Assembly: GCA_944376065.1 (NCBI GenBank)
Contig: CALWBL010000003.1
Location: 62,001 to 126,000, forward strand
Source of the DNA: an uncultured Butyricicoccus sp.
GTDB taxonomy: Bacteria > Bacillota > Clostridia > Oscillospirales > Butyricicoccaceae
Reading direction: 5' to 3'
Length of the DNA stretch: 64,000 bases
Below are positions 8,609 to 18,657 of this stretch, in pieces. Both the position numbers and the translations under genes were made by a program. Positions within the stretch are counted from its first letter, which is position 1. Each line of letters begins with the position of its first letter. A model generated the notes under the pieces. It made no database searches, had not been told where the DNA came from, and worked only from the letters and a program-made list of their open reading frames with translations.

Positions 8609-10054
8609 TTATACTATTCTGCAACTCTCAAGCAAATCATTTTTAACATTCCAAAGTTTCTTTGACAAGTCAACATAATATGTCTGAGGATATTCAAAAC
8701 GTTTAATCTGATCCCAAAGGGTTTCAAGCTGCTTTTGACAGTAATTTCTGATTTCATGAATATCAGGTGAATTATAAACCTTTTTGCCATTTTCGAATAT
8801 TGGAATAAGCAAAGGTTTAGCCTCATAATCAGCAATGATTTTCTTTTTCCATGTGTGGATTGGGTCAAATAGTGTATAAGGCTGACTTTCGTCTATAATT
8901 TCATCATGCACACAAAGAACATCACCAAGAGCCATTCCGCTTTGTTTATCAAATAAACGATAAACTTTTTTAAAATGTGGATTTGTAATTTTTTCTACAT
9001 TTTCTGAAATCTTAATTTTTGGAACAATATTGCCATGGTCGTCCTCAACAGCTGCGAGCTTATAAACCCCGCCGAATACAGGTTCAGATTTAGATGTAAT
9101 TAAGCGTTCGCCAATACCAAAGGAATCAATTTTAGCACCTTGTAATAATAAATCAGATACCAAATATTCATCAAGAGAGTTTGATGCCATAATCTGCACA
9201 TCTTTATAACCAGCATCATCGAGCATTTTTCTTGCCTGAATGGAAAGATATGCAATATCACCTGAATCAAGTCTTATTGCTTTTGGACGTTTCCCCATTG
9301 GTGCAAGCACTTCATTTGCTACTTTAATAGCATTAACTACACCAGATTTTAATACATTATATGTGTCAACTAAAAATACACAGTTATCTGGATAAATTTC
9401 TGCATAAGCCTTAAAAGCATCATACTCACTAGGGAACATCTGTACCCAAGAATGAGCCATTGTACCGCCTGCTGGGATATGATAATCTCTATCAGCAAGC
9501 ACACAAGCTGTGCCATTACAGCCACCTATATAAGATGCTCTTGCACCAAAAACTGCACCATCATAGCTTTGTGCCCTGCGAGAGCCAAATTCAAGCACAA
9601 CTCTGCCTTGTGCAGCACGCGTTATACGACTTGCCTTTGTGGCAATAAGTGTTTGGTGATTGATTGTAAGCAGTATCATTGTTTCCACAAATTGAGCCTG
9701 AATCATTGGACCTGCAACTGTAACAATAGGCTCACCAGGGAAGATTGGGGTGCCTTCTGGCACTGCCCAAACATCACATTCAAACTTAAAGTCTTTTAAA
9801 TATGCAAGGAATGCATCAGAAAAGCAGTTTTTGCTTCTAAGATATTCAATATCTTCATTTGTAAAGGTAAGATTTTCAAAATACTCTATAAGCTGCTCAA
9901 CGCCTGCCATAATAGCATATCCGCCACCGTCTGGGACTCTGCGGAAAAACATATCAAAGTATGCTCTTCGGTTAGCCATACCTTTTTCAAAATAGCCATG
10001 AGCCATGGTAAACTCATAAAAATCGGTCAACATAGTAAGATTTTTTTCTGTCAT
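8609..10054 (-). CDS. pncB: Nicotinate phosphoribosyltransferase
   Basis: Converts nicotinate, PRPP and ATP to nicotinate mononucleotide (NAD salvage). The 481-residue protein is of the longer Gram-positive class: LTDFYEFTMAHGYF at the N-terminus, VLEFGSRRAQSYDGA, the GTMAHSWVQMF active-site segment with the conserved His, and IRLDSGDIAYLS. Monocistronic, facing the thiamine operon across a shared terminator. A GGTGT/ACACC hairpin lies in its 5' region. Confidence 0.95.
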   Translation of the reverse strand: MTEKNLTMLTDFYEFTMAHGYFEKGMANRRAYFDMFFRRVPDGGGYAIMAGVEQLIEYFENLTFTNEDIEYLRSKNCFSDAFLAYLKDFKFECDVWAVPEGTPIFPGEPIVTVAGPMIQAQFVETMILLTINHQTLIATKASRITRAAQGRVVLEFGSRRAQSYDGAVFGARASYIGGCNGTACVLADRDYHIPAGGTMAHSWVQMFPSEYDAFKAYAEIYPDNCVFLVDTYNVLKSGVVNAIKVANEVLAPMGKRPKAIRLDSGDIAYLSIQARKMLDDAGYKDVQIMASNSLDEYLVSDLLLQGAKIDSFGIGERLITSKSEPVFGGVYKLAAVEDDHGNIVPKIKISENVEKITNPHFKKVYRLFDKQSGMALGDVLCVHDEIIDESQPYTLFDPIHTWKKKIIADYEAKPLLIPIFENGKKVYNSPDIHEIRNYCQKQLETLWDQIKRFEYPQTYYVDLSKKLWNVKNDLLESCRIV

Positions 10055-10090
10055 TTTAATCCGAATTCCCTTTCAAGAAATGTAAGATTC

Positions 10091-10126
10091 ATCTAAAAAT
10101 CAAGGGGTGTCTTTACACCTTTAGAT
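10091..10126. promoter_or_regulatory. Nested inverted repeats upstream of pncB (possible operator)
   Basis: GGTGT-CTTT-ACACC (10106-10119) sits inside ATCTAAA (10091-10097) / TTTAGAT (10120-10126). It lies about 50 nt upstream of pncB. It could be a regulator site for NAD salvage or a weak hairpin; the regulator is not identifiable from sequence. Confidence 0.35.
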
Positions 10127-10194
10127 AAGACTATGATATTACGAATAAGAGAAAATTTCAAGAAAAATCGTAAAAGTTTCAAAAATGATCTAGC

Positions 10195-10225
10195 AATATT
10201 CATGCATAAGATGCATAAATATTCA
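10195..10225. promoter_or_regulatory. ARG-box-like operator upstream of argG
   Basis: TGCATAAATATTCA (10212-10225) differs by one base from a TGAATAAATATTCA-type ARG box. It is also half of a larger inverted repeat: 13-nt arms at 10195-10207 and 10211-10223 with one mismatch. It lies immediately upstream of the argG promoter, so ArgR/AhrC repression is likely. Confidence 0.65.
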
Positions 10226-10251
10226 TTTATAAAAATATTTATTTATTTTTC

Positions 10252-10280
10252 TTGCAATAACCGTATTTAGGAGTTATAAT
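10252..10280 (+). promoter_or_regulatory. Sigma-A promoter of the arg operon
   Basis: TTGCAA (10252-10257), 17-nt spacer, perfect TATAAT (10275-10280). A GGAGG ribosome site follows before argG. Confidence 0.8.
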
Positions 10281-10320
10281 AAATTTATCCCGAAATCGGA
10301 TAAATTTGGAGGAATAAAAT

Positions 10321-11571
10321 ATGGAAAAGAAATATAATAAAGTAGTTTTAGCATATTCAGGCGGTCTTGATACGTCTGTGCTGATTCCTTGGCTAAAGGA
10401 GCATTATGGCTGTGAGGTTATCGCTGTATCCGGCAACGTAGGTCAGGCAAGCGAGCTTGAGGGTCTTGAAGAACGTGCGCTTGGTACAGGAGCTTCTAAG
10501 TTATACATTGAGGACTTAACAAAGGAATTTGTTGATGATTATATTATCCCAACCATGCAGGCTGGTGCATCTTATGAGCAGTATCTTCTAGGTACTTCAT
10601 TTGCACGTCCGATTATTGCAAAGCGTATTGTTGAAATCGCTAAAAAAGAGGGTGCAGATGCTATTTGCCACGGCTGCACAGGTAAGGGCAATGACCAAGT
10701 TCGCTTTGAATTGGCTATTAAGGCCTTTGCTCCAGATATGGACATTATTGCTCCATGGCGTTTCTGGGAGCTTAACTCTCGTGAAAAGGAAATTGAGTAT
10801 GCCGAAAAGCATAATATTCCTCTAAAGATAAATAAAGAAACAAACTATTCTAAGGATAAAAACCTGTGGCATCTGTCACATGAAGGTCTTGACCTTGAAG
10901 ACCCTGCAAATGAAGCTCCACTAAACAAGGAGGGTTTCCTTGAAATGGGTGTTTCTCCAGAGCAAGCTCCAGATGTTCCAACTTACGTAACCATTCACTT
11001 TGAAAAGGGTGTTCCAACTGCTGTTGATGGGGTTGAAATGGATTCTGTTGCTCTTATTACTAAGTTAAATGAGCTGGGCGGTGCTAATGGTTGCGGTATT
11101 CTTGATATCGTTGAGAACCGTCTTGTTGGTATGAAGAGCCGTGGTGTGTATGAAACCCCAGGTGGAGCGGTTCTATATGCTGCTCATCAGAAGTTAGAGG
11201 AAATCACCCTTGATAAGGAAACTGCTCACTATAAGCAGCAGCTTGCACTAAAGTTTGCAGACCTTGTATATAACGGTCAGTGGTATACCCCACTTCGTAA
11301 GGCTATGACTGCTTTTGTTGATTCCACTCAGGAAACTGTCACTGGTGATGTTAAGCTAAAGCTGTATAAGGGTAATATTATTCCTGCGTCTGTAACTTCT
11401 CCATACTCTTTATATTCTGATGGTATGGCTACATTTGACGAGGACGATTGCTATGACCAGGCTGATTCCGCTGGTTTTATTAACCTATTTGGTCTGCCAA
11501 TAAAGGTTCGTGCATTGAATGACCAAGTATTATTTGAAAAGACTGGTAAGCACTTCCCAAGCGTAGAATAA
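10321..11571 (+). CDS. argG: Argininosuccinate synthase
   Basis: Joins citrulline and aspartate with ATP to argininosuccinate. The 416 residues include the P-loop [10 protein letters not shown] (N-type ATP pyrophosphatase), GNVGQ, the [13 protein letters not shown] citrulline/aspartate segment, and [11 protein letters not shown]. First gene of a seven-gene arginine operon, with GGAGG before the ATG. Codon use here is richer in GC than in most neighbours, suggesting high expression. Confidence 0.97.
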   Translation: MEKKYNKVVLAYSGGLDTSVLIPWLKEHYGCEVIAVSGNVGQASELEGLEERALGTGASKLYIEDLTKEFVDDYIIPTMQAGASYEQYLLGTSFARPIIAKRIVEIAKKEGADAICHGCTGKGNDQVRFELAIKAFAPDMDIIAPWRFWELNSREKEIEYAEKHNIPLKINKETNYSKDKNLWHLSHEGLDLEDPANEAPLNKEGFLEMGVSPEQAPDVPTYVTIHFEKGVPTAVDGVEMDSVALITKLNELGGANGCGILDIVENRLVGMKSRGVYETPGGAVLYAAHQKLEEITLDKETAHYKQQLALKFADLVYNGQWYTPLRKAMTAFVDSTQETVTGDVKLKLYKGNIIPASVTSPYSLYSDGMATFDEDDCYDQADSAGFINLFGLPIKVRALNDQVLFEKTGKHFPSVE

Positions 11572-11586
11572 GAGGTTTAAATAATT

Positions 11587-12981
11587 ATGGCAAAATTATG
11601 GGCAGGTAGATTTCAAAAAGAAACTGACCTTGTAGTAAATGATTTTAACTCCTCTATTATGTTTGACTGTCGTCTTTATAAAGAGGATATAACAGGCTCG
11701 ATTGCACATGCAACAATGCTAGGAAAACAAGGCATTATTGAACAACATGAGGCTGACAAGATTGTTGCAGGTCTTAAAGAGATTTTAGCAGATATTGAAG
11801 CGGGTAATGTTGAATTTTCTCTCGATTATGAGGATATTCACATGAATGTAGAGCAGCTATTGACCGAAAGAATAGGTGATACAGGTAAGCGTCTGCATAC
11901 AGGTCGATCCAGAAACGACCAAGTAGCACTTGATATGCGTCTTTATGTTAAAAAGGAAATTGCTGAGATTATCAGTTTAACTCTTGACTTTATGAAGGCT
12001 CTTTGTAATAAATCTAAGGATAATTTAGATGCTGTTATGCCAGGTTATACACATCTGCAAAGAGCACAGCCTACAACCTTTGCTCATTATATGATGGCTT
12101 ATGCAAATATGCTAAAGCGTGATGTTATGCGTCTTGATGACTGCTTGGAGCGTATGGATGATATGCCACTAGGTTCTGGTGCATTAGCATCTACTACATA
12201 TCCAATCGATAGAGATTTTGTGCGTAAGCAGCTAGGTTTTTCAAGACTTACTGATAACTCCCTCGATGGTGTTTCTGATAGAGATTATTGTATCGAGCTT
12301 TGCTCTGATTTATCCATTCTGATGATGCATTTATCAAGACTATCAGAGGAGATTATTTCTTGGTGTTCTTGGGAGTTTAAGTTTGTGGAACTAGATGATG
12401 CTTATTCAACTGGTTCATCTATAATGCCACAAAAGAAAAACCCTGATGTTTGTGAACTCATTCGTGGTAAGACTGGTCGTGTATATGGCAGCCTTACAAC
12501 CCTACTTACAATGTTAAAGGGCTTGCCACTTGCATATAATAAGGATATGCAGGAGGATAAAGAGGCAGTATTTAACGCTATTGATACTGTTAAACAATGC
12601 TTAGAAGTATTTACACCAATGTTCTCTACCATGACACTGCGTAAGGATAATATGCGTAAGGCGGCGTCTAAGGGCTTTATCAACGCAACCGACTGTGCAG
12701 ACTATCTGACAAAGAAAGGTATGCCATTTAGAGATGCATATAAAACCGTCGGCAGACTGGTTAGCGAATGTATAAAGGCTGATGAGACTCTGGAAACACT
12801 TACACTAAAGGATTTTGGTGCAATTTCAAAAACATTTGGACCAGATGTTTATGATGCTCTTGACCTTAATACATGCGTAAGAGAACGTAAAGTAATAGGT
12901 GGTCCAGCTCCAGAGGAAGTAAAGCGTCAGATTGCAAAGATTGAAAAATTCATGGAGCAATATGAGGCAGTAGAAGAATGA
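11587..12981 (+). CDS. argH: Argininosuccinate lyase
   Basis: Splits argininosuccinate to arginine and fumarate; member of the fumarase/aspartase superfamily. The 464 residues contain the signature GSSIMPQKKNPD (flexible catalytic loop with Ser), TGRSRNDQVALD, and GYTHLQRAQPTTFAH. It starts 15 nt after argG and overlaps argC by 4 nt (ATGA). Confidence 0.97.
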   Translation: MAKLWAGRFQKETDLVVNDFNSSIMFDCRLYKEDITGSIAHATMLGKQGIIEQHEADKIVAGLKEILADIEAGNVEFSLDYEDIHMNVEQLLTERIGDTGKRLHTGRSRNDQVALDMRLYVKKEIAEIISLTLDFMKALCNKSKDNLDAVMPGYTHLQRAQPTTFAHYMMAYANMLKRDVMRLDDCLERMDDMPLGSGALASTTYPIDRDFVRKQLGFSRLTDNSLDGVSDRDYCIELCSDLSILMMHLSRLSEEIISWCSWEFKFVELDDAYSTGSSIMPQKKNPDVCELIRGKTGRVYGSLTTLLTMLKGLPLAYNKDMQEDKEAVFNAIDTVKQCLEVFTPMFSTMTLRKDNMRKAASKGFINATDCADYLTKKGMPFRDAYKTVGRLVSECIKADETLETLTLKDFGAISKTFGPDVYDALDLNTCVRERKVIGGPAPEEVKRQIAKIEKFMEQYEAVEE

Positions 12982-13916
12982 GACCTGTTATTTATATAGA
13001 TGGTAAAGAAGGAACCACTGGACTTCAAATTTATGAGCGTCTAGGCTCACGCAATGATTTAACATTACTTCTTATTGACGAGGATAAACGCAAAGACACA
13101 AGGGAACGTGCAAAACTTATGAATCAGGCGGATATAGTGTTTTTATGTCTGCCTGATGCAGCAGCTAAAGAGGCTGTAACACTGGTTACAAATCCAAACA
13201 CCAGAATTGTTGATGCTTCAACTGCTCATAGAATAAATCCAGATTGGGATTATGGTTTTCCAGAGTTGTCAAGCGAAAAAAGACAGGCGATAGAAAAGTC
13301 CAAAAGAGTTGCAAACCCTGGTTGTCATGCAACTGGTTTTATCTCTATTGTTTATCCACTTGTAAAGCTCGGTATACTGCCAAAGGATTATCCCATGTCA
13401 TTTTTCTCATTGACTGGGTATTCTGGTGGGGGTAAAAAAATGATTGCCTCCTATGAAAGTAAGGATAAACCACAAGAATATTTTGCACCTAGAATTTATG
13501 GTCTTAGCTTAAACCACAAGCACTTGCCAGAGATGAAAGTGGTTTGTGAAATTGAAAATCCACCAGTATTTGCCCCTGTGGTTGATGATTACTATAAGGG
13601 TATGGCTGGTACTTTAAGCCTTGTAAATGATAAGCTAAACGGAAATCAAACCGCAGAGAAAATTCACAAAGCACTTTTTGATTATTATAAAAATCAAAAG
13701 ATTATTACTGTTGCACCATTTGGCGGTGGTGCAGATATGATTGGAGCAAATACAATGGCAGGTAAAGACAGTTTAAAAATTATAGTTTGCGGAAATGAAA
13801 ATCAAACTATGATTACTGCTTTATTTGATAATCTGGGTAAGGGTGCATCTGGTGCGGCTGTACAGAATATGAATATCATGCTCGGTATGGACGAAACCAC
13901 AGGTCTTAATATATAA
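12978..13916 (+). CDS. argC: N-acetyl-gamma-glutamyl-phosphate reductase, short (type 2) form
   Basis: NADPH-dependent reduction of N-acetylglutamyl phosphate to the semialdehyde. At 312 residues this is the type 2 ArgC (start VIYIDGKEGTTGLQIYERL instead of the GATGYTG start of type 1). The active-site cysteine lies in NPGCHATGFI. The ATG overlaps the argH stop. Type 2 ArgC is less common in Firmicutes than type 1, so it may be useful for placing the host. Confidence 0.93.
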   Translation: MRPVIYIDGKEGTTGLQIYERLGSRNDLTLLLIDEDKRKDTRERAKLMNQADIVFLCLPDAAAKEAVTLVTNPNTRIVDASTAHRINPDWDYGFPELSSEKRQAIEKSKRVANPGCHATGFISIVYPLVKLGILPKDYPMSFFSLTGYSGGGKKMIASYESKDKPQEYFAPRIYGLSLNHKHLPEMKVVCEIENPPVFAPVVDDYYKGMAGTLSLVNDKLNGNQTAEKIHKALFDYYKNQKIITVAPFGGGADMIGANTMAGKDSLKIIVCGNENQTMITALFDNLGKGASGAAVQNMNIMLGMDETTGLNI

Positions 13917-13952
13917 AATAAAGCAAGATTTTGTTTTGGAGAAAAATAAGTT

Positions 13953-15161
13953 ATGAAAATAATTTCAGGCGGCGTTTGTGCCGCAAAGGGATTTAAAGCA
14001 GGTGCAACATGTTGCGGAATTAAGGAAGGCCGCACAACTGATGACCTTGCAATTATTCTTTCTGAATGTGAATGTACAGCGGCTGCAACATATACATTAA
14101 ACCGTGTAAAAGCTGCTCCGCTTTATATTACAATGGAGCATCTTGAAGATGGTGTTGCCCGTGCAATCGTTGTAAATGCTGGCAATGCTAATGCTTGTGC
14201 ACCAGATGGTATTGAAAATGCAAAGCGTCAAGCACAAGCGGCTGCAAAACTATTAGGCGTTGAAGAAGACAGAGTGCTTGTAGCATCAACAGGTGTTATC
14301 GGTCAAAGACTTAATATTGAATGCATTGAAGAAAATATTGGAAATTTACAGCTTTTAGAAAATGGCTCAGAGGCTGCAAGTCATGCAATATTAACAACTG
14401 ATACAAAGGTAAAAAGTGTTGCTATTGAATTTACAGTTGGTGGTAAAACATGCCATATTGGTGGTATTGCAAAGGGAAGCGGTATGATTCATCCCAATAT
14501 GGGTACTATGTTAGCTTTTATTACAACCGACTGTAATATTACACATGAAATGCTGCAAATTGCACTTGTTGAAAGCGTTCGCAGAAGTTATAACCGTGTA
14601 AGTGTCGATGGTGATACTTCCACTAATGATATGTGCATTGTTATGGCAAACGGTTTAGCTGGAAATGAGCAAATTGACTGGCAGAATGAGGACTTTGATA
14701 AGTTCTATCAAGCACTACATGAAGTTAATGTTCGTTTGGCTCGTATGATTGCAGGTGATGGAGAGGGCGCAACTAAGCTAATCACTTGCAATGTAAAGGG
14801 TGCTAGAAGTGAAGAAGCGGCAGAACGTCTTGCAAAAGCAGTATGTGCATCTAATCTTGTAAAGGCTGCTATGTTTGGTGCAGATGCTAACTGGGGCAGA
14901 GTTCTTTGTGCTATGGGTTACTCTAAAGCGCCATTTAGACCAGAATATGTCACTGTTTCATTCTCATCTAGTGTTGGAAGTGTCGTGGTTTGTGACCATG
15001 GCTACGGATTAGAGTTTGATGAGGACTTAGCAAAGCAAATTTTACTTGAAAACGAGGTTAATATTGATGTTGAGCTTTACGAGGGTGAAGAAAAAGCCAC
15101 ATGTTGGGGCTGTGACCTTACCTATGATTATGTAAAGATTAACGGCGATTACCGTACCTAA
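13953..15161 (+). CDS. argJ: Bifunctional ornithine acetyltransferase / N-acetylglutamate synthase
   Basis: Transfers acetyl from N-acetylornithine to glutamate, closing the cyclic arginine pathway. The 402-residue precursor has the self-cleavage motif KGSGMIHPNMGTMLAF; the Thr after MG becomes the N-terminus of the beta chain. It also has DGDTSTNDMC and the C-terminal CDLTYDYVKIN. A separate argA or argE is therefore not needed. Confidence 0.96.
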   Translation: MKIISGGVCAAKGFKAGATCCGIKEGRTTDDLAIILSECECTAAATYTLNRVKAAPLYITMEHLEDGVARAIVVNAGNANACAPDGIENAKRQAQAAAKLLGVEEDRVLVASTGVIGQRLNIECIEENIGNLQLLENGSEAASHAILTTDTKVKSVAIEFTVGGKTCHIGGIAKGSGMIHPNMGTMLAFITTDCNITHEMLQIALVESVRRSYNRVSVDGDTSTNDMCIVMANGLAGNEQIDWQNEDFDKFYQALHEVNVRLARMIAGDGEGATKLITCNVKGARSEEAAERLAKAVCASNLVKAAMFGADANWGRVLCAMGYSKAPFRPEYVTVSFSSSVGSVVVCDHGYGLEFDEDLAKQILLENEVNIDVELYEGEEKATCWGCDLTYDYVKINGDYRT

Positions 15162-15173
15162 AACGGATTTTTG

Positions 15174-15228
15174 GAATCTTCGTTCTCGGACACAGGATTT
15201 CCTATGTCCATGAGCGAGGATTCTTTTT
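15174..15228 (+). terminator. Large hairpin between argJ and argB
   Basis: The outer pair GAATC/GATTC encloses an inner GGACACAGGA/TCCTATGTCC stem (9 of 10 pairs) and is followed by TTTTT. It sits inside the arg operon, so it may act as a partial terminator or mRNA-stability element that lowers argBDF relative to argGHCJ. Confidence 0.6.
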
Positions 15229-15261
15229 GGCTTACAAAGAAATAAAAAAAGAGGGAAATAA

Positions 15262-16128
15262 ATGAATTTTGATGCAGAAACCAAAGCGAATATTCTTGTA
15301 GAGGCTCTGCCTTATATTCAGGAATATTATGGTCAGACAGTAGTTATAAAATATGGCGGAAACGCTATGATTAACGAGCAATTAAAAGATGCAGTTATAC
15401 ATGATATAGTGCTTTTAAGCCTTGTAGGAGTAAAAGTGGTTGTTGTACATGGTGGCGGTCCAGAAATCTCTGATATGCTTAAAAAAATTGGCAAGGAATC
15501 TAAATTTGTCAAGGGATTACGTTATACAGATAGAGAAACCATGGATATTGTTCAAATGGTGCTTTGCGGCAAGGTAAATAAAGACCTTGTAACATTGCTG
15601 TCTAAAGCAGGCGGTAAGGGTGTGGGTCTTGGAGGTATGGACGGCGGACTATTTAAGGCAAAACGTCTGACTGACGAGGAAGGCACAGATTTTGGCTATG
15701 TTGGTGATATTGTAGATGTTAACCCTCAGACAGTTATTGATACACTTTCAAAGGGTTATATACCTGTTGTATCAACGGTTGCAGAGGGGATTGATGCAGA
15801 TACCAATTATAATATCAACGCTGATACAGCAGCGGCTAAACTCGCAATCGCACTTGGTGCGAAAAAGCTGATTTTGCTTACAGATGTACGTGGTTTACTT
15901 CGTGATGCTAAGGACGAAGAAACACTTATTCATAAATTAAAAGTTTCAGAAGTTCCTGCACTTATTAAAGAGGGCGTTATTTCTGGCGGTATGATTCCAA
16001 AGGTTGATTGCTGCGTTGAGGCAGTTCGTAAAGGTGTAGAGCGTGCAAATATTCAAGATGGCAGAGTACCGCACTCTATTCTTATTGAGCTTTTAAGTAA
16101 AGTTGGAGTAGGCACAATGTTTAACTAA
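15262..16128 (+). CDS. argB: Acetylglutamate kinase
   Basis: Phosphorylates N-acetylglutamate; amino-acid-kinase fold. The 288 residues have VVIKYGGNAM, VVVVHGGGPEI, NINADTAAAKLA and LTDVRGLL. An N-terminal helix extension (NFDAETKANILVEALPYI) of the kind found in arginine-sensitive, hexameric enzymes is present, so feedback inhibition is likely. The ATG follows GAGGGAA. Confidence 0.96.
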   Translation: MNFDAETKANILVEALPYIQEYYGQTVVIKYGGNAMINEQLKDAVIHDIVLLSLVGVKVVVVHGGGPEISDMLKKIGKESKFVKGLRYTDRETMDIVQMVLCGKVNKDLVTLLSKAGGKGVGLGGMDGGLFKAKRLTDEEGTDFGYVGDIVDVNPQTVIDTLSKGYIPVVSTVAEGIDADTNYNINADTAAAKLAIALGAKKLILLTDVRGLLRDAKDEETLIHKLKVSEVPALIKEGVISGGMIPKVDCCVEAVRKGVERANIQDGRVPHSILIELLSKVGVGTMFN

Positions 16129-16156
16129 TTTATATCAAAATAAAGGTGAAATAAAA

Positions 16157-17338
16157 ATGACTTTTGAACAACTAAAAGCACAGGAAAATGAGTATGTTAT
16201 GAATACATATGGCAGATTTCCTATAGCTCTTGACCATGGTGAAAAATCGGTTTTGTGGGATATTGAGGGCAAGCGTTATATTGATATGACATCTGGTATT
16301 GGTGTTTGCAGTGTAGGATACAACAATGAAAAGATAATTTCTGCAATTACAGAACAGTCACATAAGTTAATGCATGTTTCAAACCTGTTTACAACCGAAC
16401 CGATGATTAAAACAGCAAAAACACTTGTGCAGTCTACGGGCATGGGAAAAGTGTTTTTCTCTAACTCAGGTGCGGAGTCTAATGAAGGGGCAATTAAACT
16501 CGCGCGTAAATATTCTTTTGATAAATATGGAGAGGGCAGAAGTAAGATTATTACTCTTGTAAACTCTTTTCATGGCAGAACTATAACAACTCTTAATGCA
16601 ACAGGTCAGGAAAAATTTCATAAATATTTCTTCCCGTTTACTGAAGGCTTTGATTATGCTGTCGCTAATGATATTGAGGATTTAAAATCTAAGATTGATA
16701 ATACAACTTGTGCGGTTATGATGGAGCTTATTCAAGGTGAGGGCGGTGTACTTCCTCTTGATAAAGGTTTTGTAAAGCAGGTCGAGACCCTTTGTAATGA
16801 AAAAGATTTACTTTTAATTATAGATGAGGTTCAAACTGGTATCGGCAGAACAGGCAGCCTATTCTGTTTCCAGCAGTATGACATTAAACCTCATGTTGTA
16901 ACTATGGCAAAAGGACTAGGTGGCGGTGTGCCAATCGGTGCGGTTATGGCAAATAAAAAATGCTGTGATGTTCTGGGTCCTGGTATGCATGCCACAACTT
17001 TTGGAGGAACTCCTATAGTATGTGCAGCAGCTAATGCAGTATTAGATATAGTGAATAATCAGAAATTTTTTGATGAAGTTAATAAAAAAGGTGAATATAT
17101 AAAACAAGGTATTTTATCAATCGGTTCTGACAAGATTCAAGGGATTCGTGGCATGGGACTTATGCTTGGCATAATTGTTGATGCAGATAAGCGTGCAGAG
17201 TTTGTAAATGCGTGTATCGAAAATGGTTTACTTGTTATAACAGCAGGTACAAATGCTATTCGCCTATTGCCGCCACTAACAATAAGCTATGAAGAACTTG
17301 ATGAAGCTATTTCTGTTTTCAAAAAAGTTTTTAATTAA
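16157..17338 (+). CDS. argD: Acetylornithine aminotransferase
   Basis: PLP class III aminotransferase making N-acetylornithine from the semialdehyde and glutamate. The 393 residues show FSNSGAESNEGAIKLARKY, FHGRTITTL, LIIDEVQTGIGRTG and the PLP lysine in TMAKGLGGGVPIGA. It lies 28 nt after argB in the operon. Confidence 0.95.
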   Translation: MTFEQLKAQENEYVMNTYGRFPIALDHGEKSVLWDIEGKRYIDMTSGIGVCSVGYNNEKIISAITEQSHKLMHVSNLFTTEPMIKTAKTLVQSTGMGKVFFSNSGAESNEGAIKLARKYSFDKYGEGRSKIITLVNSFHGRTITTLNATGQEKFHKYFFPFTEGFDYAVANDIEDLKSKIDNTTCAVMMELIQGEGGVLPLDKGFVKQVETLCNEKDLLLIIDEVQTGIGRTGSLFCFQQYDIKPHVVTMAKGLGGGVPIGAVMANKKCCDVLGPGMHATTFGGTPIVCAAANAVLDIVNNQKFFDEVNKKGEYIKQGILSIGSDKIQGIRGMGLMLGIIVDADKRAEFVNACIENGLLVITAGTNAIRLLPPLTISYEELDEAISVFKKVFN

Positions 17339-17356
17339 AATAAGAGGGAATAAATT

Positions 17357-18268
17357 ATGAAACATTTATTAAAACTGCTTGATTGCAGCACAGAAGAAAT
17401 TATCGGTTTGCTAGACCTTGCAGACCAGTTAAAATATGAACGTAAGAATAATATTACCCATCATCATTTAGAGGGAAAGAGTATAGGTCTTATCTTCCAG
17501 AAGTCATCAACCCGCACAAGAGTGTCTTTTGAAACTGGTATGTATCAGTTAGGCGGTCAAGCATTGTTCCTGTCATCTCGTGACCTTCAGATTGGCAGAG
17601 GTGAACCTGTACAAGATACCGCTCGTGTGTTGTCACGCTACCTAGATGGTATTATGATTCGCACATTTGAACAAAAGGAAGTAGAAGATTTAGCTGAATA
17701 TGGTTCTATTCCAGTTATAAATGGCTTAACAGATTTCTGTCATCCTTGTCAGGTGCTTGCGGACCTTATGACAATTCGTGAAAAATATGCTGTGCTTGAA
17801 GGTTTGAAGATGTGTTATATTGGTGATGGTAATAACATGGCTAACTCTTTGATTGTTGGCGGTCTTAAAACTGGTATGAAAGTATCAGTTGCAACTCCAG
17901 ATGATTATAGACCACATTCAAAGGTGCTTGAATTTGCTAAGGATTTTGCAGATTTCACACTATGTAATGAACCAATGAAAGCAGCAGAAAATGCAGATGT
18001 AATTATTACAGATACATGGGCATCTATGGGTCAGGAAGATGAAAAGGAAGCCCGTATGAAAGTATTTAAGGGTTATCAGATAAATGATGAGCTTATGTCA
18101 GCAGCTAAAGAAGGTGCAATGGTTCAACATTGCCTACCAGCATATCGTGGACAGGAAATTACAGAAAAGATTTTTGAAGAACATGCACATGAAATCTTTG
18201 AGGAAGCAGAGAACCGTTTACATGCACAAAAGGCAGTTATGGTTACGCTTATGAAAGACAAAGATTAA
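17357..18268 (+). CDS. argF: Ornithine carbamoyltransferase
   Basis: Forms citrulline from ornithine and carbamoyl phosphate. The 303 residues carry the carbamoyl-phosphate motif SSTRTRVSFE, the DFCHPCQVLADL motif and the ornithine-binding HCLPAYRG. Last gene of argGHCJBDF, 18 nt after argD. Ornithine rather than aspartate specificity is shown by HCLP; pyrB at 59.2 kb has HPTQ and lacks HCLP. Confidence 0.96.
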   Translation: MKHLLKLLDCSTEEIIGLLDLADQLKYERKNNITHHHLEGKSIGLIFQKSSTRTRVSFETGMYQLGGQALFLSSRDLQIGRGEPVQDTARVLSRYLDGIMIRTFEQKEVEDLAEYGSIPVINGLTDFCHPCQVLADLMTIREKYAVLEGLKMCYIGDGNNMANSLIVGGLKTGMKVSVATPDDYRPHSKVLEFAKDFADFTLCNEPMKAAENADVIITDTWASMGQEDEKEARMKVFKGYQINDELMSAAKEGAMVQHCLPAYRGQEITEKIFEEHAHEIFEEAENRLHAQKAVMVTLMKDKD

Positions 18269-18275
18269 TTATTTT

Positions 18276-18312
18276 AAATCCGCTATGATTATTAAAATCT
18301 TAGCGGATTTTG
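18276..18312 (+). terminator. Terminator of the arg operon
   Basis: AAATCCGCTA - 15 nt - TAGCGGATTTTGTCTT, a 10-bp stem directly after argF. Confidence 0.85.
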
Positions 18313-18445
18313 TCTTATATTGTAATACAAAATAGGTATATAAAAAAATTTAAAAAAATTTAGAAAATACGCTTGACTTTTATAATTATATAGCATATAA
18401 TAAACAAGGTCGCTGAGTTGGGCGGTCAGGAAATGAATATAGTAT

Positions 18446-18536
18446 GGAGAGTTGGCTGAGTGGTCGAAGGCGCACGATTGGAAATCGTGTGTGCGGTAAT
18501 CCCGTACCCAGGGTTCAAATCCCTGACTCTCCGCCA
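18446..18536 (+). tRNA. tRNA-Ser (anticodon GGA)
   Basis: Type II tRNA with acceptor stem GGAGAGT/ACTCTCC, D arm GGCTGAGTGGTCGAAGGC, anticodon stem CACGA/TCGTG with loop TTGGAAA (anticodon GGA), a long variable arm, T loop GGTTCAAATCC and an encoded CCA end. It marks the left edge of an AT-rich accessory island. Confidence 0.97.
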
Positions 18537-18538
18537 TA

Positions 18539-18574
18539 AAAATCCGTTAAACCGTTTGGTTTAGCGGATTTTCT
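18539..18574 (+). terminator. Terminator after tRNA-Ser
   Basis: AAAATCCGTTAAACC - loop - GGTTTAGCGGATTTTCTTT. The AAATCCG/CGGATTT half resembles the argF terminator, possibly a duplicated terminator. Confidence 0.8.
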
Positions 18575-18657
18575 TTATTTTAAGGCGGAAAAAGTTGTGT
18601 TTTTTAAAATCAATTTTGCTGTAAGATGACAGTATTTTAGCCCAAATTGGTCTTAAA

